A stretch of DNA of 64,000 nucleotides from Sarcophilus harrisii (GCF_902635505.1 NC_045426.1:673477087-673541086), one strand, 5' to 3'; positions 12,642 to 23,867 are shown, numbered from the stretch's first letter. The notes: generated by a model not told the origin, from the sequence alone. Program-made: numbers and translations.

Positions 12642-12694
12642 TGCCCTCCCTGTCTTGTCCTGCCCTGACCCTGCCCTGCTAGCCCTCACTTGCT
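12642..12694 (+). promoter_or_regulatory. YGCY cluster downstream of exon 11 (possible MBNL sites)
   Basis: Five YGCY tetramers occur within 53 bp in a pyrimidine-rich stretch just after the exon 11 donor (12642, 12661, 12672, 12677 and 12691). MBNL proteins bind YGCY, and MBNL1 is known to promote human INSR exon 11 inclusion through intron 11. That this cluster acts the same way is inference. Confidence 0.4.
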
Positions 12695-13109
12695 TTCTGG
12701 CCCGCAGGAGGCAGCGGATGGCGGGCGGGGAGGCCGATGGATGTTCATGTTGCAGATCCCCTTTAGTGACATGTTGTGGGTTTTAAATGTGCATTTGCAT
12801 GTCCTGGCGCTGTCCTGCAGGGGAGCTTCCTAAACCAGCCAGGGCCCCCCTAACATGCGCTCCAAGGCGTCTCCTTTGCAGCTTTCTCCTAATGACTATC
12901 CCGCATGAATGGCATCTGGGGTGGGGCAGGGGGCTGGCTGGGTGGGAGGGAGAAACCAGCTTCACTAACACTTCAACTGGATGTACCAAGTCATTAAGGA
13001 ACACCTGCTGGGTACCCAGTGTGGTCCTCAGGCACCCCTGTGTACTTTCCATTTTTCTATTTAAATCAGTGTACAACTTTGAGCTTTTTTTTTTTTTTTT
13101 TAACAGCAA

Positions 13110-13440
13110 TTAATCAATGGAAACATTTGTTAAGCACCTAGTATGTGCTGAACATGGGGGAGTCAAAAAGAGGCAAATGACAGTTCTTGTCCTCAAGGAG
13201 CTTATACTCTAACAGAGAAGACAACAAATATATACAAAGCCACATATATACAGGATAAATTGGGATTTTAATTTAATTAATAGATTAATAGAAGAGAGGC
13301 ACTGAAATTAAGAGGATTTGGGGGAAGGTTTTCTGTAAAAGGTGAGATTTTAGTTGGGACTTAAAGGAAGCAATCAGAGTGGAGGAGGGGAGAGGCTTCC
13401 AGCCATGGGCGCAGCCTGAGAGCATAGTAGAGGCCGGGTG
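13110..13440 (-). repeat. L2 3' part, reverse orientation
   Basis: Contains 'aagcacctagtatgtgctga', 'ttgtcctcaaggagcttata' and 'gagattttagttgggactta'. It is a longer reversed L2-type copy in intron 11, preceded by a T-run at 13084-13101. Confidence 0.7.
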
Positions 13441-14399
13441 AAGGTCCCGACAAAAGCCTTTGCAGACTCCAGCTTTGGGATTTGTGCATGTGAATCTGCT
13501 GGCTTAATTCTTTCAGCCACAACAAATGTTTGTGTAGTTACTCGTTGAGCCCTGTGGTCAGCCACGGGGAAAATGAAAGGGCTATTAGATAAGAGGCGGA
13601 TGGACCCTGTGTAGTGGGGGCGGAGGGGGGAGGTGTCAGGGCACAAACATGGATCACTGTAATACATAGCTTGATAAATGACGTGATAAGGGAAAGGTGG
13701 AAAACAGGACAACTTTGGGGGAGAGGGAGGAGGGAGAGGTTGAGAGGTCAAGAGCGAGTATGGTGAAAATGGTGGACTTTGGACAAATCCAAAGCTCTCT
13801 TTTGACCAGAAAAGGCTGGCTTGGTTTAAAAGGGGGGAAGTATATAGCTTTTTATTAGAAAGTAGCTGTTCATTCAGAATTGCTTTCTTCATTGCCACTG
13901 GGTGGTTGGCAAAAGAATGCCCAAGCTATAGAGTCATGGATTCTCTGAGTGAAATAGAATTTCCCCTGAAGGGCAGCTGGCTGAACCCCCACCCAAAGGA
14001 GACACCTCCTCTAAAGAGAATCCAATGGAAGGAGTTTCACTGAACCAAAGTGAACTTGTAGCTGGCACTTGGGGACTTCTAGAAAAACATCTTCTCTTTC
14101 TGCCTTGGTGGACTATAGCTTTATTTTTCATGTAGCTATTATTATCTTTAGCTTAGTTGAGTTAACTGCTAGAAGCCTGCATTCAAATCCTGCCTTTGAG
14201 ATTTCCCAATTGTGTGTCCCTAGTTGTGCCATATTTCTAGGCATTTTCTGTAGAGCAGAAACTTGCCTCTTTGTGCTACTTGCCTCCCAAGATGGCGGGA
14301 AGAAAAGCTTTTAGTAAGCTAAGTATTACAGAATTCCATGAGACTGTTGTTGCTCCTTTCGCAACAGAATTATATTGATATTAAGTATCTGCTATTTGC

Positions 14400-14740
14400 A
14401 AAGTTGGAGGCAGCCAGCCAGAGCAGTGACTCTGAAAAGAGTGACTTTGGGGGGTTGAGAACCTTAATTCAAATCTTAAATCTGTTGTTTACTCCCTATG
14501 TGAATTTGTGACATTTAGTTTCCCTAAGCCTCCGTTTCCTTATTTGTAAAGTGAGGGAGCTGAATTAGATTAAACTCAAAGCTCTCTTCCAGGTCTAGAC
14601 AAGTGATCCTATCAGCATTTGATTAGCTTTGTGACCCTGTGGGCAATTAATTTGTTTAGCTCTTCTAAGCTTCAATTTTCCCATCTGCAAAATGAGGTTA
14701 ATAATTAATAATAATAGTAAGAATATTTGCAGGTGCAAAG
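14400..14740 (+). repeat. Two MIR-type SINE fragments
   Basis: 'ctccgtttccttatttgtaa' with 'agctctcttccaggtctaga', then a second fragment with 'cccatctgcaaaatgaggtt' and an AAT tail. Confidence 0.65.
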
Positions 14741-14749
14741 ATGCCTCTT

Positions 14750-15936
14750 GGACAAAGGATGGGTTTCACTCAGAACCACGTGTTCTGATCACAAGTCTGA
14801 AAAGCAGATGTTGATTGGTATTGGCAGAGGGAGTTTCCACACTGGGAGTCCCACACCCCCATGAAAAATCACAAGCCCGAACTCCCAAATAAATAAATAA
14901 TAAATTCCTGCTTTGAAGAACTGTTATATGAAAAGCCCTTTGCAACTTGAAGTGTTTTAAGAATGTGAACTCCCCTTATTATTCTCCATCCTCATACCCT
15001 CCCTTGGTTTTTTCCAGAAGCCTTTTGATATTCAGGGTCTTCAATACCTTGCATGCTTCTTGGGCGGGGTTCTGACTATGATTGGTTGGTGAAATCACTG
15101 ACTGAAGTCTCTAGGTCTTTTGCACACCGGGAGACAGCTCATTTGCTGGGACCAGGAGCATTTTGCACTTGTACAGCTCCAGAGACAGCTACTAGCAATA
15201 GCTGTAATTAGCTTTGAAGGTGTCTCGGTGATGACTAGATTCCTATCACTTTGCCTGCTGTTCCCATGCAGAAAGTATGCGGACGTGTTTCTCGGATGTG
15301 ATAAGTGGTGGTCTGTGTGTATCAGGGAAAGATGTTCAAAGGAACTTTGCCATTCAGTGCTACTATCAAGACTCTTGCCAGCTTCTGTAGCTTAGGTTCC
15401 CTCTGTGATTTGTCTCGTTTGGCAGGTAGGGGATGATTAGGGGAGAAATGTTTTGATGGGTAGTACCAGAGGGCTTTGGGAAACGGTTTTAAGAGTTAGT
15501 TTGCGACAGGGTTGAATGCTAGCTGGCCTTTGATTCGGGATGCTGGCTCATGAATTTAGGATTTTGCAATCTTGTGACTGCCAGATTCAGAGCAGTAATT
15601 GACAAACCCATGAGGAGAATATGGACCCAACCCGACACTGGCCAAGGGGATACTCCCCATGGGAGATTCGGAAGCTGGGGCTGACCAAGGGACCCAGTCC
15701 CCTTGACTACTCTTGTCCAAGACATTGAAAGAGCTTACCAATCTCTAGTTGTTCTAATCTGCTTGTTCCTATGGGAGCTGTTTGTATTTTAGTGTGACGG
15801 GTTGTGTTGGTCATGTTTGTTGTTTACCCTTGTACCCGTCCGTTTTAACCCTTTTTGTGCCAAGTGAATCGTGTCCTCTGCTCCATCCAGAGGGCTGCAC
15901 ACAGACTGTGGGGTATATGTATGTGTGTTGTTCTAG
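14750..15936. other. INSR intron 11, 3' part, no feature recognised
   Basis: Mostly unique sequence between the SINE fragments and exon 12. I see no exon. The polypyrimidine tract before exon 12 is short and interrupted by TGTG ('gtgtgttgttctag'). Confidence 0.55.
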
Positions 15937-16214
15937 GCCGGCAAGGAGGCGAAGGGATCTCCGGGTTCGCGTGGCAAACATGACTGTGGTGACACCCACG
16001 GAGTCCTCCTTCTCGAACACCTCTTCCACAACGGCGCCGGCCAGCACGGAGGAGCCCAAGCCCTTCGAGAAGGTGAAATCTAAGGAGTCCCTGGTCATTT
16101 CTGGCCTTCAGCATTTTACTGGCTACAGGATCGAGCTCCAGGCATGCAACCATGACGAACAAGAGTCCAGGTGTAGCCTTGCCGCGTATGTCAGCGCGAG
16201 AACCATGCCTGAAG
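15937..16214 (+). CDS. INSR: INSR exon 12: furin site and start of beta chain
   Basis: Coding exon of 278 nt, one codon longer than the 275 nt I recall for human. It encodes [17 protein letters not shown], then [20 protein letters not shown], then [20 protein letters not shown], and ends SARTMPE plus one base. RRRR is the furin-type site where the proreceptor is cut into alpha and beta chains. In human it is RKRR followed by S, here RRRR followed by D. NMT and NTSS are glycosylation sequons. The rest is fibronectin type III sequence. The acceptor is a ttctag. The donor is GAAG then gcaagt, a GC donor: the next exon resumes with CC AAG, so no GT donor gives the conserved PEAKADD junction. Confidence 0.94.
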
Positions 16215-16856
16215 GCAAGTCAGCTTCCGTGTGCCTTCTCTGTGACGCATGATTTCATTCCCTCCTTCACTGACTCACTCCACAAACATTTACCCAAAGC
16301 TCATTTTGTGTGTACAGGACTGTGCACCTTTCCACTGATGGTCCCAGAGGAAAAGGAGTTTTGTTTTTTTTTAAAACCTGGATAGTTAAATTCTTTCAGC
16401 ATTCTGAGGATCGTAGCTCCTAGTCATCTTTATAATTTCATGAAAAATTTGGATTAAGGTTGTTAAAGAAATGACAAATATTTTCCAGACAGTGTTGTAA
16501 AAACAAAGAAAGAAATAAAGTAGATTAAAGGACAAGACTCAGATTTGAAATCTGGATTTGCCTTGTCAGTTATTGTATGTTTTATAAATGGACACATCCT
16601 CAATCAATTTTCCATTCATTCCATAATCCCTGCCATGATTCCTAAGCCTTTTAGATATATTTTTTTAAACTTTTGTAAAGTAATTTGATGTGAAGCATAC
16701 CACTTAACTTACTTTCCAAAATTTGGTAACTTTGAAATAAATACCTACTTTGGTTTTATTATGGTCTTAATTTGAACAAATCACTCCTCTTCTTTTTCTT
16801 CATTCATAAACTAAGAGATTGTTCTTGATATCTGTGAGTTCCCTTTTAACTTTATA

Positions 16857-17108
16857 CCTGTGATCCTGCCATCACTTGGGTAAAATCCAGGCTTCCTGGG
16901 AGGCTGAGACTGGTGGATCGATTGAGCTCAGGAGTTCTGAGCTGCAGCTGAGCTAGGCTGATATATAGTGACCCCCAAAGAACGGGAGGCTACCAGGCTG
17001 TTTATGGAGGGGTGAACCGACCCAGATGAGAAACAGAGTAGGTCAAAGCTCTCATTCTGAACAGACCTGTGAGCGCTTGAATGAGAGAGGGGGGACCTAG
17101 TCTCAAAA
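16857..17108 (+). pseudogene. 7SL (SRP) RNA retropseudogene
   Basis: It matches 7SL RNA through 'gggaggctgaga', 'ctggtggatcgattgagctc', 'aggagttctgagctgcag', then 'ggaggggtgaaccgacccag' and 'agaaacagagtaggtcaaag'. The last two are S-domain sequence that Alu-type SINEs lack, so this derives from whole 7SL RNA. The segment between the Alu-domain arm and 'atatagtgacc' is deleted and the 3' Alu-domain part is degraded. It lies in intron 12, about 160 bp before exon 13. The start is uncertain by some 30 bp. It is not expected to be functional. Confidence 0.8.
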
Positions 17109-17269
17109 CAAACCAGAAGCAGAAACAACTGCTGATCCTTCACATAGACCCCTTTGTTTAAGAATGGGGACCGGGCCAAGGTACTTTGGGTCCCTCCACA
17201 GGCTTCCAGTTGACCGATTGTGATCCTTCTGTCTGGTATTCTGACTTTCAGATTTTTGTTCTTTTCTAG

Positions 17270-17412
17270 CCAAGGCTGATGATATTGTCGGTGCAGTGAT
17301 CCATGAGGTTCTTGAGAACAACTTAGTCCATCTGCGGTGGCAGGAGCCCAAACATCCCAATGGTCTTATTATTCTCTATGAAGTCAATTACTGGCGCGTT
17401 GGAGACACTGAG
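17270..17412 (+). CDS. INSR: INSR exon 13: fibronectin type III segment
   Basis: Coding exon of 143 nt after a ttttctag acceptor, before gtgaag. It encodes [38 protein letters not shown], then [10 protein letters not shown]. It is one codon longer than the 140 nt recalled for human, which reads YRRYGDE: the extra residue is the Thr before the last Glu. WQEPK..PNGLI..YE is the strongly conserved strand pattern of the last fibronectin type III domain. The exon ends on a codon boundary. Confidence 0.95.
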
Positions 17413-17609
17413 GTGAAGGGACCCTCTATCTGCGGGTGCATGAGGACTCCAATTTGAGTCCTGGCTTTGCTACTGACTCCTTTTATTTGTTTTACAACAC
17501 TGATGGATCTTCATTCAATTTCCCATTTATCTCATAATCTATTTCTATACCTGGACCTAGTGACTGGGGATTGGGAAGCTGGGCATGCATTCAGTGACTC
17601 AATAAGCAC

Positions 17610-17880
17610 TTATTAAGTTCCTACAGTGTTCCAGATGCTATGCTAGGCACTAGGGATATGGAGATAAAAATTAAACAGTTTCTGCTTTCATGGAATTTAC
17701 ATTTGCATGAGAGTTGGCGGGGGGGAGGGGGGGTACCCTCTCCATATATCTTCAATTAAAGAAGCATTTATTGAATGTCTAAAGTGTATCAGGTATTGGC
17801 CTAAGTCCTTGGGATACAAGAAAACAAAGAAATATTCCCTGCCTTCAAGAAGTTTACATTTCACAGAAGAATCTGACATG
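17610..17880 (-). repeat. Two L2 3' ends, reverse orientation
   Basis: 'gcacttattaagttcctaca' at 17610-17705 and 'agcatttattgaatgtctaa' at 17755-17880, each followed by the reversed L2 segment 'tccctgccttcaag' or its relative. A G-rich run separates them. Confidence 0.65.
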
Positions 17881-18395
17881 GGCACAAGTGAATCAAAGTA
17901 TTTACAAAGGATTTTTAAGTCAATACCTATTTTATCTGTATAGGGAATTCCCAGTGAGAAAGCTCCCTCTACTGACACAGATAGGTAACTTTTACAATTT
18001 AGAGGCTTAAAGAGTTTCCTGTGGGTATTGAGAGATTAAATGACTTTTAAAAATTATTCTCTAAAGCTCAAAGGAATCATAGAGATTATGTACTGTAGGG
18101 TTTAATTTTTTACAATAAAATATATAATACATTAAAAAAGTTTCCAGTGAACAAAAAAAATTCTATCCTTCCTACCTCTTCCCTCCCCCATTGATGAAGG
18201 TAATGGTGGAAGAACAGAGTCAAACAAAACAAATTTCTCTATTGGCCATGTCCAAAAAATATGTCTTAGTCTGTACCCCAAGTACCCCCACTTATCTATC
18301 AGGAACTTCCTCATGAGGTTTCAGTGAAACAAGTGCTTTGCACAATGCCTGGCATGGTGCAAGTGTTTTTGTCTTCCAAACTTATTTAGTAAAGG

Positions 18396-18625
18396 AGTTC
18401 TTAACCTGGGGTCCATGACCTTTTTAAAAAAATTGATATGTTAGGGCAGCAAGGTGGCACAGTGGATAGAGCAACATCCCTGAAGTCAGGAGGACCTGAG
18501 TTCAAATGTGGCCTCAAACACTTAACACTTCCTAGTTGTGTGACCCTGGGCAAGTCACTTAACTCCAATTGCCTCAGTAAAAAAAAAAATTAATAATAAT
18601 TTACACAGCCTAGGTTAAGAACCCC
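18396..18625 (+). mobile_element. hAT-type non-autonomous element split by a SINE
   Basis: The ends are inverted repeats: 'gagttcttaacctggg' on the left and 'aggttaagaacccctg' on the right, a terminus usual in mammalian hAT (Charlie-like) elements. Between them lies a complete marsupial SINE (about 18443-18590) with 'gtcaggaggacctgagttca' and 'ctccaattgcctcagtaaaa'. The SINE therefore inserted into the DNA element. Exact family not assigned. Confidence 0.65.
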
Positions 18626-19959
18626 TGTTCTAAGGACCCCCTCCCCAGCTTTGACATCAGTGTTCTAAGCTATTTTTCACTTGTGTGGCCCTGAGTTTTA
18701 TGCCAACTTTCTCCTTCAATCCCTGTGGGTTTCATATATGGTAACCTTGGAGGCTTTTAGGAATAATGGTTACAGTAAATCTCTCCTGAAACTAGGTGCT
18801 TCATTCCCTAGATTTTTGTGTGGCCTGACTGGGGTTGGAAGGAGTATTATGAGGGGAGGGGAGGAAGGAAGGAAACAAGCATTTACTAAGTACCTAACCA
18901 TACCAACTTTACCTCATTTGATCTTACAAAGTCCTGGAAGGCACCAGTTGGTATTGAAGTTGAACAATCTCAGGGAAACAGAGATTAAGTGACTTGCCCA
19001 GGATCATAAGGCTAGCAAGTGTTTGAGGATGGATTTGAATTCAGATTTTCCTGACTCTTGGCCCTGCCACTGCACCACCAGTAGCCAAAGGGAGTTTCTT
19101 AGGAAAATGTCTCTCCCGCTTCTACTGATTTTATTTAAAGAGAAGAGCACTCAACCTCTCAACTAACCTGCTTATTTCAGAGTTGGACTAAGTCATTTAT
19201 TGAGGACTTACTATTTGCCAGGCACTGTACTAAGTTCTGAAAATGCAAAGAAAAGCAAATATGTATTCTGTCCTCAAAAAGCTTCCAGTCTAATGAAAGA
19301 GACAACATATAAACAACTATGTAGAAACAAGAGAGAGCCAGGCTAAATTAGAGGTAACCGACAGAGAGAAGGCATTATGGGAAAATGAGATAGGCTGCTT
19401 GAGACAATAAGATTTTGTCTTGGACTTGAAAGAAGCCGGAGGTGGGAGATGAAGAAGGAGAGTGTTTCGGGCATGGGGCGTAGGGTGATTTTAGCCGGAG
19501 TTTGGAAGATGGAGTATCTTGTGTGAGGAGAACCGGGGGATAGAAACAGAAAGAGGCCAGATTATTAAAGGTTTTAAAAGTCAAATGGTATTTTATATTT
19601 GATTCTGGAGGTAATAGGGAACTCCAAGAATTCATTGAATATGGAAATGACATGATTAATTTGACAGTTGAGTGGAAAATGGACTGAAGTTGGTTGCGAA
19701 AGGATTTGAGGCAAGGAAACAAAGTATTGCATGATCCATTCAAGCAAGAGGTAGAGATAGTGTCAGAGGAGTGAGTGGCAGGAAGATTAGAGGCATTAAA
19801 TTGGCACAATTACCAGTTTGGATATGGGAAGTGAGAACTGGTGAGGATGGCATAATATTTTGAGCCTGAGTAACTGGAAAGATGGTCTCAGCAGTAACAG
19901 GGAAATTCAAAAGGGGTAGAATTTAAGGGGAAAGAAAATTAAGATGTTGGGTTTTTTGT

Positions 19960-20102
19960 GTGTGTGCTAAAGAAATTGGGGTTAAGTGACTTGCCCAGGG
20001 TCACACAGCTGGGAAGTGTTAAGTTTTTGAGGGCAGATTTGAACCCAGGTCTTCCTGACTTCAGGGCCGGTGCTCTATCCACTGCGCCACCTAGCTGCCC
20101 CC
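19960..20102 (-). repeat. Marsupial tRNA-derived SINE inside L2
   Basis: Reversed copy with 'ttaagtgacttgcccagggt', 'aacccaggtcttcctgactt' and the terminal 'gcgccacctagctgcccc'. It is one of the less diverged copies in the window. Confidence 0.85.
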
Positions 20103-20529
20103 AAAATTAAGTTTTGAATGGATTAAGTTTTAGATATCTGCAAAAATTCCATTTTTAGATGACCAACAACCCATTGGAGATTTGAGTCTAGCTTAGGGCT
20201 GAATAAATATATCTGAGAATCATCAGCATCAAGTCCCTGAGAGCTGATGAGATCCCCCAGTAAAATATAGAGGGAGATGAGATGGCCCAGAATAGAGCCC
20301 TTAGGACAACCACAATTAATGGGGATGATCTGAATGGTGAAGATACAGTAAAAGAGACTGAGAAGTGTTTAGAGAGGTAAGGAGGAGAGCCAAGATAGGA
20401 CAGTGTCATGGAGATCTAAGAAAAAAAAAAGTATCAAGAAGAGGGCGATTAAGAGAGTATTGGCCACAGGAAGGTCAAGAATGAGGAGGGTTAAGAAAAT
20501 AGACTTTGGGTTTGGCATCGATCATCGAA

Positions 20530-20765
20530 CAGGGACAGCTGGATGGCAAAACAGATGCAGCTCCAAACCTGGGTGCAGGAAAATTTGAATTCAAATCAAA
20601 ACTTTTAGCTGTGTGACTAGGGAAATCACTTCACCATGTTTGCCTCAGTTTCCTCCTCTGTAAAATGAGCCACAGAAGGAAATAGCAAACCACTCTAGTA
20701 TCTCTGCAACAAGAACCCCAAGTAGGATCATGAAAAGTTAGACACAAATGCCAGATGACTGAAGT
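20530..20765 (+). repeat. SINE with RTE/BovB-like 3' tail
   Basis: Body 'gacagctggatggcaaaaca', then 'cctcagtttcctcctctgta' and the tail 'gaaggaaatagcaaaccact' to 'atgaaaagttagacacaaat'. That tail resembles the 3' end of RTE/BovB elements and implies mobilisation by an RTE. Confidence 0.75.
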
Positions 20766-21574
20766 GAGTTAGTGGAATGAATAGATTGACCGTTTTTAAG
20801 GATATGAGACAGGTGTGTTTGTAGATAGTAAGGAAGGATCCAGAAGATGAAAGAGAGATTGAAGATGAGAGAGAAAATGGGAATAGTAAATGGGGTGATC
20901 TGGAGAAGATGGGATGGAGTTAGATCAGTAAATGGCCAACTGGGATATGAACTTTCGACTCCAAATCCAGTGTTTATTACCTAAACCAAGAGGCCCAGTT
21001 GCTGGTTTAGCTGCTTTTCACCCAGTCCTCCTTGTCTCTGCTTGCCCACCCCTGGGGTGTCGGTAAGCTGGCCTGGGGCTGTTCCAGGACAGCTGCCCCT
21101 CGTATTTGCCCTGAATTAAGCCTCTGTTCTCTGATCCATGACTGATTCCACTACCTGGAAGAGTGTAACCTTTGAACAGCGTTGTTTTTCTGGTTGATTT
21201 TCTTGCTGGTGATCAGGGTCACATGCTCTGTGTATGGGATGGGATGGGTTTCAAGCTCTTTTTCCTCCCATTCATGTTTTCCACCCAAGTGCTGCTCTAG
21301 GATGGGCCTTGAAGTCAGTCGCTCTATCAACAAGGATCTAAGTGTTTTCTCTGTGCTTAACCCTATGTGGAGTCTCCCTACCTAAATGGTGGGGGTTCAA
21401 AGAAAGGCAAAAACCAACCCCTTCCTTGAAGAAGCTCACATTTTAATGGGGAAGGCTGGCACATATAAGATATAAGCAGAGAATAGATGGAAGGTCTTCT
21501 TAGTGGAGAGTGGGTCACTAGCTGCCCTTTACACAGTATGTTATATTTTTATGAAGAGCTTTTCCTGAATACTA

Positions 21575-21720
21575 GATAAGCTAGATAATTCAGGCATCCT
21601 CACCCCCATTTTACAGATGAGTTAATAATTAAGGCAAAGTGGTTTGCCCAGGATGCCCCTGCTAGGAAGTGTCAGAATTGGGATTTGAATCAAGGCTTCT
21701 GGACCCACGCCAGAGTTCTT
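21575..21720 (-). repeat. MIR-type SINE, reverse orientation
   Basis: 'ccccattttacagatgagtt', 'gtttgcccaggatgcccctg' and 'gggatttgaatcaaggcttc'. A short reversed L2 end follows at about 21958-22015. Confidence 0.65.
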
Positions 21721-22079
21721 ACAACCACTGTGCACTGTAATGGGGATCTTTGCGGGTCCCTCCTTCTCTTCTGCTCTCTTTCGTGGGAGTTCTTGCCACT
21801 GACATCATCATGGTCTTAATTAGGTTATGAGCCCATAAAGGAAGAAAGAAATCCTTCCTGAAAGAAGCCTGGGAAGAATGGAGAAGGGATGGGGCGCTAT
21901 TCTTCTTCCTTTCTGTCATTATTTATTGGATACCTTTATCTCTTAGCCCTGACCCACTCAGTCAGTTACTTACCAAGCATTTATTAAGCAGTTACTTTGT
22001 GCTGTACCCACAAAGGCAGCCTGAGACCCTAGCCTGAGATTCTGGGAGAATTTGGTTTTCCCCTGATTCGATGCTTAAT

Positions 22080-23220
22080 TAACTCATTGATTTTGGCGCA
22101 GTGACTTGCCCACTCTGGGCTTCTTTTTAACTCTTATAAAATGAAAGGACTGGCAGTTTTGTGTGGCTATGACTGTGGAACAGCAGAAGGAGCAATAAGA
22201 TGGGTTCAAATCCCACCTCAGCTACTTACTAGCTTTGACCTACAGCAAATTATTTAAATTTGCTTGACCTCATTTTCCCCATCTGTAAAATGGAAACAAT
22301 AATAGCACCCAATTCATAGGGTTTTGTGAAAATTAAAAGAAGTAATCTGGGTTAAGTGCTTTACAAAACTAAACATTCTGTATAAATGTGAGCTGTCAGA
22401 ATTCCTGATTAAAGTATTTTAATTTTTTTTGAGTTCCGTGACTGTAGGTAAATCATTTAACTCTTTTCTGAGCCTTAATTTTTTCATCTGTGAAATGGGA
22501 ATATACACTGACTCACCAATGGGGGAGGGGAGAAGAAAGGAAGGAAATAAACATTTCTATGGCATCTACTCTGACAAGCGCACTAAGTGCTTCATAAATA
22601 TTACTTCATTTGGTCCTCACAACAACCCGGTGAAGTAACTGCTGCTATTATCCTCATTCTGTAGCTGAGGAAACTGAGGCAAACAGAGATTAAATGACAT
22701 GTACAGACACCCAGCTAGTAAGTACTTGAGTCTGGATTTGAATTCAGATCTTCCTGATGAGGTTCCCAGGGTTCTAGCTCCTGTGCCACCAAGCTACCTC
22801 TTGGAATAAAGTACTTGTAAACTTTAAAACACTTGTAAAAATAGGGCAGTCAGTAAGTGTTGTCATTATCATTTTTAGTGGAGAGACCCCTGAACTGAAA
22901 GTCAGGAAGTTTGGGTCTGAGTCGTAACTCTTCCACTGATCTACTATCGTGTCACTTTTCCTCCCTCTGGATTTTAGGTTCCCCATCTGCAAAATGGGCA
23001 TGCTTATCACCTTCTTTGTTTGCCTTCTGGGACTTTTATGGGGGTAATGAGAAGTATCAAAGCATAGTGAATAGGGTGCTGGACTTAATAGTTGGGAACA
23101 CCTGGGTTCAAACCGTCTCTGCTATTTACTCCTTTTGTGACTGGCCAAATCACTGCCCCTCCCAGGTGTAAAGTGATGGGGTTGAATTTGCATGTGTAAG
23201 GACCCTTTTAATCCTAAATC
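22080..23220. repeat. Cluster of MIR-type SINE fragments
   Basis: At least four pieces: sense about 22140-22400 ('tttccccatctgtaaaatgg'), sense 22420-22510, reverse 22540-22800 ('ctgaggaaactgaggcaaac', 'gccaccaagctacctc') and sense 22865-23220 ('ttccccatctgcaaaatggg'). They fill most of intron 13 before exon 14. Confidence 0.7.
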
Positions 23221-23550
23221 TGGGATCTTTTGATGTGTCTATGTGAAAGCATAGGACAGCTGGGTGTCTGCATTTGTTGGATAATCAACAACCTTGTTAA
23301 CTGCTCTGAGATTCTTCTGTTTGTTTCTTATCTTCCTGCTCAATGGGGGCTGAGAGGCTGAGGGGCTGAGCACTTCCCATCAGGCCAATCCCTCACCTTG
23401 CTAAAAATGACAGATTTGGCTGCCTATGCAGACTCATGGAGATATGAAATTGTAGGATCTTACCAAAACAAGAAAAACAAAAGATAACCCCTTCTCTCTG
23501 TTCTTCCTCTTGTCCCTATCTTTCCCCAACTTTCCTCTCCCCCCAATCAG

Positions 23551-23710
23551 GAACTGCATCTCTGTGTTTCCCGCAAACGTTATGCCAATGAACAGGGCTG
23601 CAAATTCCGAGTTCTCCAGCCAGGCAACTACACCGTTCGCATCCGAGCTACCTCTTTGGCAGGAAATGGTTCGTGGACTGAACATACCTACTTCTACGTT
23701 GCAGATTATT
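23551..23710 (+). CDS. INSR: INSR exon 14: last extracellular segment
   Basis: Coding exon of 160 nt, the human length as recalled, between cccaatcag and gtaagt. It encodes [38 protein letters not shown], then [15 protein letters not shown] plus one base. It completes the last fibronectin type III domain. NYT and NGSW are glycosylation sequons that also occur in human (NYS, NGSW). The [15 protein letters not shown] stretch is identical to human. Confidence 0.96.
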
Positions 23711-23867
23711 GTAAGTTCCTTCTATCAGTCAGGAATGACTTGCCTGTTGTGTGCCAAGAATTATATAAACTCTAAAACCTTCTGAGACCCAGTCCTTTGC
23801 TTGAGCATCCCATAATCTCACTGAAGAGGTGTTGTGTGATCACAACTAAATGGGTGACCTGGACAGT

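Larger units (their letters stand above)
19190..20940 (-). repeat. Long L2 copy, reverse orientation, with two SINE insertions
   Basis: Starts with the reversed L2 3' end ('aggacttactatttgccagg', 'tgtcctcaaaaagcttccag') and runs through 'gattctggaggtaataggga', 'gagaatcatcagcatcaagt' and 'agaatagagcccttaggaca'. The last two are reversed L2 reverse-transcriptase sequence, corresponding to the ADDSQIY and PQGS..GP regions. A reversed marsupial SINE (19960-20102) and a sense SINE with RTE-like tail (20530-20765) interrupt it. Confidence 0.7.

Noticed and set aside
12783-13113. Overlapping 108-codon frames on both strands after exon 11
   Set aside because: Neither has a known domain. The conserved reading goes from exon 11 straight to exon 12.
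13374-13898. 174-codon open frame on the - strand in INSR intron 11
   Set aside because: Begins partly in a reversed L2 fragment, has Pro/Ser-rich composition, and shows no homology or splice support.
15811-16162. Two minus-strand open frames opposite INSR exon 12
   Set aside because: Shadows of the real exon, which matches the human receptor in the other direction.
16207-16260. A conventional GT donor for exon 12 further downstream
   Set aside because: The next GT dinucleotides ('ccgtgtgcc') are poor donors and would add residues and break the frame with exon 13.
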